A stretch of DNA of 16,608 nt from an uncultured Bacteroidales bacterium (lineage in GTDB: Bacteria > Bacteroidota > Bacteroidia > Bacteroidales > Paludibacteraceae): NCBI GenBank assembly GCA_937892015.1, contig CALAUY010000164.1, forward strand, positions 1-16,608. Direction: 5' to 3'. Under the pieces are notes generated by a model that saw only the letters and a program-made list of their open reading frames with translations, was not told the origin of the DNA and searched no databases. Position numbers and translations under genes: made by a program. Of this stretch, positions 1 through 7,312 are shown one piece after another. Within the stretch, counting starts at the first letter, position 1. Every line of letters begins with the position of its first letter.

Positions 1-2
1 CC

Positions 3-497
3 CGCATCGATTTACCCGAACGGGAGATAGAGGACACTATCATCCATGAGATGATTCACTATTACATCGGGTACAACAAACTCGACGATACTTCGGCTCA
101 TGGACCGCTGTTCCTCAGCATCATGAACGAGATCAACCGCAAGTTCGGTAGAAATATCACTGTGTCGCACAAAAGCACCAAAGAGCAGAGAGAACAACTA
201 CAGGACAAGCGTAGCCATTATCATGTGATTGCTGTGGTGACTTTCCGCAATGGCAGAACCGGCATCAAGGTACTGCCACGTGTGCTCAAAAGCATCCTCT
301 ATTATTATAATAATGTGTTGACGAACAAGGACATTGCCTACATACAGTTATACATGAGTAATAATGTGTTCTTCAACCGGTATCCCAACTCATCCGCTCT
401 AAAGGTACACTTCTTAGAGGTAGATGAAATCAACAGGCAGTTAGTCGGTGCCGAAAAGATGACATGCGATGGTAAGTCCATCATAAGAAATCGGTGA
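3..497 (+). CDS. SprT-like zinc metalloprotein, 5' truncated
   Basis: The frame is open from the left edge, so the ATG at 51 is internal: it encodes the Met inside the HEMIH motif (45-59). The HExxH motif followed by a downstream HG in 'SAHGPLF' is the SprT-like zinc-site pattern, in which two His of HExxH and the later His bind metal and the Glu is catalytic. The C-terminal part ('VLPRV', 'YMSNNVFFNRYPNSSAL') and the ending 'CDGKSIIRNR' match, from memory, the conserved SprT-domain protein of Bacteroides and Prevotella. Substrate and role in Bacteroidales are unknown to me; the family includes DNA-protein crosslink proteases (Spartan) and uncharacterised bacterial proteins. The N-terminus lies outside the window. 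No clear terminator follows the stop. The gene is separated from the pyr operon by 229 bp and is probably transcribed independently. Confidence 0.8.
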   Translation, partial: RIDLPEREIEDTIIHEMIHYYIGYNKLDDTSAHGPLFLSIMNEINRKFGRNITVSHKSTKEQREQLQDKRSHYHVIAVVTFRNGRTGIKVLPRVLKSILYYYNNVLTNKDIAYIQLYMSNNVFFNRYPNSSALKVHFLEVDEINRQLVGAEKMTCDGKSIIRNR

Positions 498-639
498 AAA
501 AGAAATATCGATTCGAACGAATGGATGACCTATACCTCCGAAAACTATCCACCTGTTTGAGTAAAGCGACGAGATGTGAGTGGGGAATTGGCATGTGGAG
601 TTGACAAAAGTAAAAAAAATAAATTTTTCAGCGAAAAGA

Positions 640-671
640 CTTGCATAATTGAAAAAAAAGCAGTAATTTTG
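640..671 (+). promoter_or_regulatory. Bacteroidetes-type promoter of the pyr-gua-pur operon
   Basis: The -7 element TAATTTTG (664-671) matches the Bacteroidetes consensus TAnnTTTG exactly. A CTTG (640-643) lies 20 bp upstream, where the -33 TTTG box is expected. The spacer is A-rich. Transcription would begin near 678-680, giving a leader of about 48 nt before the pyrC ATG. This is the only gap in the operon large enough for a promoter, so it probably drives all the genes through purM. Confidence 0.7.
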
Positions 672-691
672 CAGTCGATTTCTGATACTGC

Positions 692-706
692 TGCCCCGTT
701 GGGGGG
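692..706 (+). promoter_or_regulatory. Small C4/G4 hairpin in the pyrC leader
   Basis: CCCC (694-697), a GTT loop and a run of six G (701-706) can form a short hairpin in the predicted 5' untranslated leader, ending 20 nt before the ATG. No U-run follows, so it is not a terminator. It could affect translation or RNA stability, but a role in pyrimidine control is speculation. No PyrR-binding sequence or attenuator is visible. Confidence 0.3.
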
Positions 707-726
707 AGTATAAACGTTAAAAATCA

Positions 727-1851
727 ATGCGTAGTCTGTTGGGTCAAATACAAATTCCAGCCTTGGTGGACATGCATGTTCATTTCCGCGAGCCGGGATT
801 CGGGTACAAAGAGAGCATTCTCTCAGGTAGTCGTGCGGCTATGTGTGCCGGGTACAGCGATGTTTATACGATGCCCAACGTTTCCCCCGTACCCGACAGT
901 CTGGATAATCTCTCCGTACAGAACAAGATTATTGTGCGTGACAGCCTTATCGGCGTTCATCCATATGCAAGTATCACCCTCGGCCAGAAAGGCGAGGGTG
1001 AACTTGTTGATATAGAGTCCTTGAGCAGCCGTGTATGGGGTTTCTCGGACGACGGCTGCGGCATACAGGACGAGTGTCTGATGCGTTCAGCGATGGAGCG
1101 TATAGCGTCTGCGGGCAGTATCATCGTGGAGCACTGCGAGGTGAACACGCTGCTGCGCGGAGGATATATACATGAAGGTACATACGCACATACGCACAAC
1201 CACCGCGGCATATGCTCCGAAAGCGAGTGGCGGGAGGTGGAGCGTAATATCCGTCTGAGTGAAGAGACGGGTTGCCGGCTGCATGTATGCCATATCTCCA
1301 CCAAAGAGAGTGTGCAGTTGGTGCGTGAGGCCAAACAGAGCGGCATCCGCGTGACTTGCGAGACTGCCCCGCATTACCTGCTCCTCAATGAAGGTATGCT
1401 GCAGGAAGACGGTCGTTGGAAAATGAACCCGCCTATCCGTAGCGTGGCTGACCAGATGGCGCTGCTGGCGGGCGTGCAGGACGGCACTATCGACGTAATC
1501 GCCACAGATCATGCGCCGCATAGCGCCGAAGAGAAGAGTCGCGGACTGGAGCATAGTGCTTTCGGCATTGTGGGTTTAGAGACTGCTTTCCCGTTGCTCT
1601 ATACCTACTTGGTCAAACCCGGCATGCTGACGATGGGCAGGCTGATTGAACTGATGTCCACCCGTGCACGTGCCATCATGCACCTACCGATGGACGAGAG
1701 TTACGCCACGTTCGACCTCGATGCCCATTACACCATCGACCCCGACACGTTCGTCTCGAAAGGACATAGCACGCCGTTTGCCGGATGGGATGTGTGGGGC
1801 AAATGTATAAGAACTGAATATAAAGGCAAGATTGTGTATGAAGCAGAGTGA
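727..1851 (+). CDS. pyrC: Dihydroorotase, short Firmicutes-like form
   Basis: Cytosolic zinc amidohydrolase that interconverts carbamoyl-aspartate and dihydroorotate, the third step of UMP synthesis. Visible motifs are 'DMHVHFREPG' with metal ligands His17 and His19, 'FSDDG', 'EHCE', 'HVCHIST', 'NPPIR' and 'TDHAPH'. At 374 residues it is shorter than the usual 420-450. It starts almost directly at the metal-binding strand and lacks most of the N-terminal beta-sandwich half. An in-frame TAA at 718 rules out an upstream start, so the short form is real. From memory it resembles a short dihydroorotase of gut Clostridia ('ICSESEW', 'FAFSDDG', 'FAGW...G') rather than the longer Bacteroides enzyme. 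The ATG has an A-rich upstream region and no Shine-Dalgarno. It is the first gene of the operon and overlaps pyrK by 14 bp. Confidence 0.95.
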   Translation: MRSLLGQIQIPALVDMHVHFREPGFGYKESILSGSRAAMCAGYSDVYTMPNVSPVPDSLDNLSVQNKIIVRDSLIGVHPYASITLGQKGEGELVDIESLSSRVWGFSDDGCGIQDECLMRSAMERIASAGSIIVEHCEVNTLLRGGYIHEGTYAHTHNHRGICSESEWREVERNIRLSEETGCRLHVCHISTKESVQLVREAKQSGIRVTCETAPHYLLLNEGMLQEDGRWKMNPPIRSVADQMALLAGVQDGTIDVIATDHAPHSAEEKSRGLEHSAFGIVGLETAFPLLYTYLVKPGMLTMGRLIELMSTRARAIMHLPMDESYATFDLDAHYTIDPDTFVSKGHSTPFAGWDVWGKCIRTEYKGKIVYEAE

Positions 1852-2566
1852 GTGGACCATAGAGAGCAATTTGCCCATCGCTTACCGCACTTTTGAGATG
1901 GTGCTGAGGGGCGATACAGTAGGCATCCTGCCCGGGCAGTTTGTTGACGTGGCACTCCCCGACTTTTTCCTCCGACGACCGCTCTCGGTATGCGATATAG
2001 AGGACGACCGCCTCACGCTCATCTATAAGGTGGTAGGTGCAGGCACATCGGCCATGTCAGCGATGCAGGCGGGCACACGGCTGGACATCCTGACGGGTCT
2101 GGGCAATGGGTACAACCTGACGCTTGCTGGCCATGACGTGCTGCTTGTAGGCGGCGGAGTAGGAATCCCTCCACTCGTTTTCGCTGTCAGACAACTTCTA
2201 AACACGGGTAGGCGCGCGCGCGTGGTGATGGGCTTCAACACCGCCCGCGAGGTGTTTGGCGAAGAGTTGTTCCGCCGCATGGGATGCTCTGTCGAGGTGT
2301 GCACGATGGACGGTTCGTACGGCAAAAAAGGTATGGTGACCGACCTGCTTACGGCAAGCGAGCCGTTCTACTACGCCTGCGGCCCGCTACCGATGTTGCG
2401 CGCTTTGGTGCAGAAAGTCGGCACGAACGGACAGGTCAGTATGGAAGAGCGGATGGGTTGCGGAGTGGGACTCTGTGTAGGATGTAGCATCCGGACGCGG
2501 CATGGCATCAAACGTGTGTGCAAAGAAGGGCCGGTGTTTAGCGCCGATGAGATACAATGGATGTAA
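1838..2566 (+). CDS. pyrK: Dihydroorotate dehydrogenase B, electron transfer subunit
   Basis: Iron-sulfur flavoprotein that passes electrons from PyrD to NAD+ in the class 1B dihydroorotate dehydrogenase complex. The N-terminal FAD-binding barrel includes 'DFFLRRPLSVCDI', and the NAD-binding half has 'VLLVGGGVGIPPLV'. The C-terminus has the [2Fe-2S] cysteines in 'MGCGVGLCVGCSI' and a later Cys in 'RVCKEGP'. Length is 242 residues, normal for the family. I chose the ATG at 1838; an in-frame TTG at 1832 would add only two residues. The start lies inside the end of pyrC and the end overlaps pyrD by 10 bp, so translation is probably coupled. The adjacent pyrD is its obligate partner. The protein starts 'MKQSEWTIESN'. 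Confidence 0.93.
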   Translation: MKQSEWTIESNLPIAYRTFEMVLRGDTVGILPGQFVDVALPDFFLRRPLSVCDIEDDRLTLIYKVVGAGTSAMSAMQAGTRLDILTGLGNGYNLTLAGHDVLLVGGGVGIPPLVFAVRQLLNTGRRARVVMGFNTAREVFGEELFRRMGCSVEVCTMDGSYGKKGMVTDLLTASEPFYYACGPLPMLRALVQKVGTNGQVSMEERMGCGVGLCVGCSIRTRHGIKRVCKEGPVFSADEIQWM

Positions 2567-3462
2567 GGTTAGGCGACATAGTACTGAAGAACCCCGTCAT
2601 CCCCGCCAGCGGAACGTGCGGGTTCGGGCAGGAGTTGACCGAGTGGATGGACATCAATCAGCTGGGTGCCATCGCTACGAAAGGCACGACCCGCGAGGCG
2701 CGGTATGGTAACCCGTTGCCGCGTATAGCCGAGTGCGGCCATGCCGGTATGCTCAATGCCGTGGGACTACAGAACCCCGGGGTGGAAGAGGTTATCCGGC
2801 ACGAGATGCCGGCACTGCGCGCCCTGTACAAAGGACCTATCGTTGCCAATATCAGCGGATTCAGTCTGGACGAGTATGCATATGTCTGCCATCGCATGGA
2901 CGAAGAGACGGATGTAGCTATCTTGGAGGTGAACATCTCTTGCCCGAACGTGCAGCACGGCGGCATGGCTTTCGGCACCACGCCCGATGCCGCGGCTGAA
3001 GTGACACGCACCGTCAAGGCCGTCACCCGCAAGCCCGTGTTCATGAAACTGAGTCCTAACGTGACGGACATCACCGCCATCGCCCGTGCCTGTGTCGAGG
3101 CCGGTGCCGACGGGTTGTGCCTTATCAACACAATCCTTGGCATGCGTATAGACATCCATCGCCGTCAGCCCGTCCTCGCAAATCGGTACGGTGGCTACTC
3201 CGGTCCGGGCATTTTCCCCGTGGCACTGCGGATGGTCAACCAAGTGCGGCACGCCTGTCCCGACACACCTATCATCGGTTGTGGCGGTATAAGCAGCGCA
3301 GACGATGTGATAGAGATGATGATGGCAGGTGCCAATGCCGTAGAGATAGGGTCACAGAACTTGCGTGACCCGCAGGCGTGCCAGCGGATTATCAGTGACC
3401 TGCCGGTACGAATGAGCGAACTGAAGATAAACCATTTACAAGATATTATCGGTATTGTATGA
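2557..3462 (+). CDS. pyrD: Dihydroorotate dehydrogenase B, catalytic subunit
   Basis: FMN enzyme of class 1B that oxidises dihydroorotate to orotate, with NAD+ as final acceptor through PyrK. Motifs are 'LKNPVIPASGTCGFG' near the N-terminus, 'VNISCPNV' with the class 1 catalytic base Cys129, 'KLSPNVTDI', 'GYSGPGI' and the phosphate-binding 'IIGCGGISSADD'. Its 301 residues are typical. The start ATG at 2557 overlaps the end of pyrK in another frame and gives the expected N-terminus 'MDVRLGDIVLKNP'. The stop overlaps the pyrF start as ATGA (3459-3462). The immediate pyrK neighbour supports class 1B rather than the membrane quinone-linked class 2. Confidence 0.96.
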   Translation: MDVRLGDIVLKNPVIPASGTCGFGQELTEWMDINQLGAIATKGTTREARYGNPLPRIAECGHAGMLNAVGLQNPGVEEVIRHEMPALRALYKGPIVANISGFSLDEYAYVCHRMDEETDVAILEVNISCPNVQHGGMAFGTTPDAAAEVTRTVKAVTRKPVFMKLSPNVTDITAIARACVEAGADGLCLINTILGMRIDIHRRQPVLANRYGGYSGPGIFPVALRMVNQVRHACPDTPIIGCGGISSADDVIEMMMAGANAVEIGSQNLRDPQACQRIISDLPVRMSELKINHLQDIIGIV

Positions 3463-4157
3463 CAAGAGACGTTATCATAGCATGTGATTTCCCAAGTGCC
3501 GACGCAACATATACTTTCCTCGACCGTTTCATCGACGAGCGGCCGTTTGTGAAGGTCGGTATGGAGCTCTATTATGCCGAGGGGCCTTCTATCGTACGCG
3601 AACTGCACCGCCGCGGACACAAGATATTCTTGGACCTCAAGCTCCACGATATCCCCAACACCGTACAGAAAGCGATGTCCGTACTGTCGAGCTTGCAGGT
3701 GGATATGGTTAACCTGCATGCCGCGGGAACGAAAGCGATGATGGAAGCCGCACTACGGGGACTGACCCGTGCGGACGGTTCACGACCGCTCCTGTTGGCC
3801 GTGACGCAACTGACCTCCACGAGCGAAGAACGCATGCACGACGAGCTGCTCATCTCGAGCAGTATAAACGACTGCGTCTGTCACTATGCCGAGCTGGCTC
3901 ACGATGCGGGATTGGACGGCGTGGTCTGTTCGCCCCTCGAGGCAGAGATGGTCAAGCAACGCTGCGGACAGGGGTTCTTGACCGTCACGCCGGGCATCCG
4001 TTTCGCTGACGGCAATGTGGGCGACCACGTGCGAATCACTACTCCTGCTGACGCGCGACGGAAAGGCAGCGACTACATCGTCGTGGGTCGGCCCATCACC
4101 GCGGCGGACGATCCCGTGACAGCATATCACAGATGTGTAAAAGAGTTCGTATTATGA
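3459..4157 (+). CDS. pyrF: Orotidine 5'-phosphate decarboxylase, short form
   Basis: Converts OMP to UMP, the last step of the pathway. The signature 'DLKLHDIPNT' carries the catalytic Asp59-Lys61-Asp64 array. 'VTPGIRFADGN' and 'DYIVVGRPIT' form the phosphate-binding end of the TIM barrel. The 232 residues fit the short type common in Firmicutes and Proteobacteria. Bacteroides species, as I recall, carry a longer divergent type of about 275 residues, so this copy is unexpected in a Bacteroidales genome. It overlaps pyrD and pyrE by ATGA on both sides, which implies translational coupling. Confidence 0.95.
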   Translation: MTRDVIIACDFPSADATYTFLDRFIDERPFVKVGMELYYAEGPSIVRELHRRGHKIFLDLKLHDIPNTVQKAMSVLSSLQVDMVNLHAAGTKAMMEAALRGLTRADGSRPLLLAVTQLTSTSEERMHDELLISSSINDCVCHYAELAHDAGLDGVVCSPLEAEMVKQRCGQGFLTVTPGIRFADGNVGDHVRITTPADARRKGSDYIVVGRPITAADDPVTAYHRCVKEFVL

Positions 4158-4768
4158 TACAGAGTGAACAAATAGCAGCGGATTTGCTCCGCATAGGTGC
4201 GGTCTTTCTTCGACCGCAAGAACCCTTCACGTGGGCGAGTGGCATCAAGAGCCCCATCTACTGCGACAACCGCTTGACGCTCAGCGATGTGGAGGTACGT
4301 GAGGATGTAGAGAATGGCCTAGTCGAACTTATTCGTCGGTATTACCCCGATGCAGAGATGTTGATGGGCACATCCACTGCCGGCATCGCTCACGCCGCCA
4401 TCACGGCCACGAAGATGCAGTTGCCAATGGGATATGTACGTTCGGGGAGCAAAGACCACGGACGACAGAACCGCATTGAGGGACGACTACTGCCCGGGCA
4501 GAAAGTGGTGGTGGTGGAAGACCTCATCTCCACGGCCGGCAGTTGCATCGAGGTCGTAGAAGCTCTTCGTGAGGCCGGTGCTGATGTGCTGGGCATTGTC
4601 AGTATCTTCACGTACGGCATGCAGAAAGGGCTCGACCGCCTTGCAGATGCGCACACCGTGAACCACAGCCTCAGCAACCTCGACATACTGGCCGACGTGG
4701 CTGTAGAAGAGGGTTACATCACCGAGAAAGAAAAAGCAGAACTAATACAATTTAGAGATAGTTTATGA
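4154..4768 (+). CDS. pyrE: Orotate phosphoribosyltransferase
   Basis: Transfers the phosphoribosyl group of PRPP to orotate, giving OMP for PyrF. The PRPP-binding loop 'VVVVEDLISTAGS' lies at residues 118-130. 'FTWASGIKSPIYCDNR' near the N-terminus is the usual substrate-binding stretch of this enzyme, and 'GSKDHGRQNRIEG' is the flexible catalytic loop. Length is 204 residues. An upstream in-frame ATG (4133) exists, but 4154 gives the family N-terminus and an ATGA overlap with the pyrF stop, matching the neighbouring junctions. The sequence type resembles Firmicutes PyrE. It ends in an ATGA overlap with pyrB. Confidence 0.95.
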   Translation: MIQSEQIAADLLRIGAVFLRPQEPFTWASGIKSPIYCDNRLTLSDVEVREDVENGLVELIRRYYPDAEMLMGTSTAGIAHAAITATKMQLPMGYVRSGSKDHGRQNRIEGRLLPGQKVVVVEDLISTAGSCIEVVEALREAGADVLGIVSIFTYGMQKGLDRLADAHTVNHSLSNLDILADVAVEEGYITEKEKAELIQFRDSL

Positions 4769-5820
4769 GACATCTTTTAGACTCCACAGACCTCACCACG
4801 GGCGAAATCGAGCAGATCATCCTGCGAGCACTGGATATTATCGCCCATCCGGAGCAATATGCCGAGGCATGCAAGGGCAAGAAGTTGGCAACGCTCTTCT
4901 ACGAACCCAGTACCCGTACCCGCCTCAGTTTCACCGCCGCGATGATGGAACTGGGCGGCAACGTGCTCGGTTTCAGCGATGCCCGTTCGTCCTCGGTAAG
5001 CAAAGGTGAGACGGTGGCCGACACGGTGCGTGTCGTCAGTGCGTTTGCCGACATCATCGCCATGCGCCACTACAAAGAGGGTGCACCACGTGTGGCGAGT
5101 GAGTTCAGCCGCATCCCTATCATCAACGCCGGTGACGGCGGGCACAGTCATCCCACACAGACGATGACCGACCTGCTCACTATCCGTCGCGAACTGGGGC
5201 GTTTTGACCACCTGACCGTCGGACTCTGCGGTGACCTCAAGTACGGCCGTACGGTCCACTCGCTCATCAAGGCGATGCGGCGATACGAGGGCGTACGTTT
5301 TGTGCTTATTGCACCGCACGAGCTGGCACTACCCGACTACATGAAAGCCGAACTGGGAGATGCCTATACAGAAGTATCAACGCTCGAAGAGGCAATGCCG
5401 CTGGTGGATGTGCTGTACATGACCCGTGTGCAGCAAGAGCGGTTCGCCGACCGCGATGAGTATGAGCGGCTGAAAGACTCTTTCATCCTCGATGAACGCC
5501 TCATGACACTGGCCGGCCCGAACATGATTGTGCTTCATCCGTTGCCACGTGTCAACGAGATAACCGTTGGAGTGGACAACGACCCCCGCGCTGCCTATTT
5601 CCGACAAGTGGAGAACGGCAAGTATATCCGCAAAGCGATTATCTACACATTGTTGAGCGATGACTTTCTGCATGCCTCCGGTCCTGCCCATCCTTACGAA
5701 TCCGGCACTACCGCTTGCCATAACGACCGCTGCATTGCCACGACTGAACCTATCGAGCAGAAACACTACACGGACCACGATGGCGTGCGTCGGTGCTATT
5801 ATTGCGACCATATGTTATAA
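4765..5820 (+). CDS. pyrB: Aspartate carbamoyltransferase with fused PyrI-like zinc tail
   Basis: Condenses carbamoyl phosphate and aspartate, the first committed step of pyrimidine synthesis. The catalytic part (residues 1 to about 305) has the carbamoyl-phosphate motif 'STRTR' (49-53), 'GDGGHSHPTQ' and 'HPLPRV' (258-263). Normal PyrB stops near 306-310, but this one continues to 351. The extension holds Cys318-x4-Cys323 and Cys344-x2-Cys347. This is the same CxxxxC...CxxC pattern as the zinc domain of the regulatory chain PyrI (Cys109/114/138/141 in E. coli), with PyrI-like words 'RCI' and 'RRCYYC'. The nucleotide-binding allosteric half of PyrI is absent and no separate pyrI is in the window. 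The zinc part may hold trimers together or stabilise the enzyme without feedback control; that is inference. The ATG overlaps the pyrE stop. Confidence 0.95.
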   Translation: MRHLLDSTDLTTGEIEQIILRALDIIAHPEQYAEACKGKKLATLFYEPSTRTRLSFTAAMMELGGNVLGFSDARSSSVSKGETVADTVRVVSAFADIIAMRHYKEGAPRVASEFSRIPIINAGDGGHSHPTQTMTDLLTIRRELGRFDHLTVGLCGDLKYGRTVHSLIKAMRRYEGVRFVLIAPHELALPDYMKAELGDAYTEVSTLEEAMPLVDVLYMTRVQQERFADRDEYERLKDSFILDERLMTLAGPNMIVLHPLPRVNEITVGVDNDPRAAYFRQVENGKYIRKAIIYTLLSDDFLHASGPAHPYESGTTACHNDRCIATTEPIEQKHYTDHDGVRRCYYCDHML

Positions 5821-5838
5821 CCATCAACTCTATACGAT

Positions 5839-7302
5839 ATGTACGAAAACCGAATTCTTAGCGAGGGACTGACTTTTGACGATGTCCTGTTAGTGCCGGC
5901 TTACAGCGAAGTGTTGCCGCGCGAAGTGAGTGTGAACGGACGATTCTCACGCCATATACCCCTCAACATCCCCGTGGCGAGTGCGGCGATGGACACGGTC
6001 ACCGAGTCGCCGATGGCCATTGCTTTGGCCCGTGAAGGCGGTATAGGCGTTATTCACAAGAACATGTCTATTCAGGAACAGGCGGCACATGTGCGACGCG
6101 TCAAACGTGCCGAGAACGGCATGATCTCTGACCCCGTCACTATTCATGCCGACCGAACGGTGGGTGATGCCTTGCAGATGATGCACGACAACCATATCGG
6201 TGGCATCCCTGTGGTTGACGATGCGCATGTGTTGGTGGGTATAGTCACCAACCGAGACCTCCGTTTCGAGACGGATATACGCCGACCTATCAGCGAGGTC
6301 ATGACCCGCGATAACCTCATTACTATCGGGTCGTCTGACAATCAAACGGTCATGCAGGCTCTCCGGACTCATAAGGTGGAGAAACTGCCCGTGGTGGCAT
6401 CAGATGGTCGACTACTGGGTTTGGTCACGTACAAAGATATCACCAAACTGCGTGATTATCCCTGTGCCAACAAGGATGCGCAGGGCCGATTGCGCTGTGC
6501 GGCGGGTGTGGGTATTACGCCCGACTATATGGACCGCGTAGCGGCACTCGTCGGCGAGCAGGTCGATGCGGTGGTGCTCGACTCAGCGCATGGCCACAGT
6601 CGCAACATCGTGTCGGCACTACGAGCTATCAAGACGCGCTATCCGGAACTCGATGTGGTGGTGGGCAATATCGCAACTGCTGAAGCGGCGCAGTACCTCG
6701 TCCAGAACGGTGCCGATGCGGTCAAAGTGGGTATCGGACCGGGCAGTATATGCACCACGCGAGTCGTTGCCGGCGTGGGGGTCCCTCAACTGACAGCGAT
6801 CCTCTCGGTGGCCGAGGCACTGCGCGGAACGGATGTGCCGCTGATTGCCGATGGCGGTTTGCGCTATTCGGGCGATGTGGTCAAGGCCCTCGCAGCGGGC
6901 GGCAGTTGCGTCATGTGCGGCTCGATGTTTGCCGGCACCGATGAAGCCCCGGGCGACACGATTATCTATAACGGCCGTAAGTTCAAGGCCTACCGTGGCA
7001 TGGGCAGTATAGAGGCCATGCGGGCAGGCAGTGCCGACCGCTATTTCCAGGGGGGAGAGACCAATGTGTCGAAACTGGTGCCTGAAGGTATTGCGGGACG
7101 TGTGCCGTACAAGGGCAGTGTCAGCGAGACTATATACCAACTGATGGGCGGACTTCGCTCAGGTATGGGTTACGTCGGGGCGCACAATCTCGATGAACTG
7201 CGGCGAGCACAGTTTATCCGTATCACGTCGGCCGGCATGTTCGAGTCCCACCCGCACGACATCACTATCACGTCCGAGGCTCCCAATTACTCACATAGCT
7301 AA
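5839..7302 (+). CDS. guaB: IMP dehydrogenase
   Basis: Oxidises IMP to XMP with NAD+, the entry to GMP synthesis. The TIM-barrel start 'GLTFDDVLLVPAYSEVLP' is followed by two CBS domains (roughly residues 95-205). The catalytic loop 'GPGSICTTRVV' contains Cys305. The IMP site includes 'IADGGLRYSGD', and the mobile flap 'GIAGRVPYKG' contains Arg421 and Tyr424. Length 487 is normal. The ending 'HPHDITITSEAPNY' resembles Bacteroidales GuaB. It starts 18 bp after pyrB, the largest gap in the operon, with no Shine-Dalgarno. The adjacent guaA completes the two-step GMP branch. Confidence 0.97.
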   Translation: MYENRILSEGLTFDDVLLVPAYSEVLPREVSVNGRFSRHIPLNIPVASAAMDTVTESPMAIALAREGGIGVIHKNMSIQEQAAHVRRVKRAENGMISDPVTIHADRTVGDALQMMHDNHIGGIPVVDDAHVLVGIVTNRDLRFETDIRRPISEVMTRDNLITIGSSDNQTVMQALRTHKVEKLPVVASDGRLLGLVTYKDITKLRDYPCANKDAQGRLRCAAGVGITPDYMDRVAALVGEQVDAVVLDSAHGHSRNIVSALRAIKTRYPELDVVVGNIATAEAAQYLVQNGADAVKVGIGPGSICTTRVVAGVGVPQLTAILSVAEALRGTDVPLIADGGLRYSGDVVKALAAGGSCVMCGSMFAGTDEAPGDTIIYNGRKFKAYRGMGSIEAMRAGSADRYFQGGETNVSKLVPEGIAGRVPYKGSVSETIYQLMGGLRSGMGYVGAHNLDELRRAQFIRITSAGMFESHPHDITITSEAPNYSHS

Positions 7303-7312
7303 CAGCACTGCC

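Noticed and set aside
511..522. Small inverted repeat ATTCG/CGAAT after the SprT-like gene as a terminator.
   Set aside because: The loop is two bases, the stem is five, and no T-run follows.
2212..2222. Alternating GCGCGCGCGCG run in pyrK, possible Z-DNA or slippage site.
   Set aside because: It encodes a plausible Arg-Arg-Ala-Arg stretch in an intact frame and is short enough to be chance in a GC-rich codon context.
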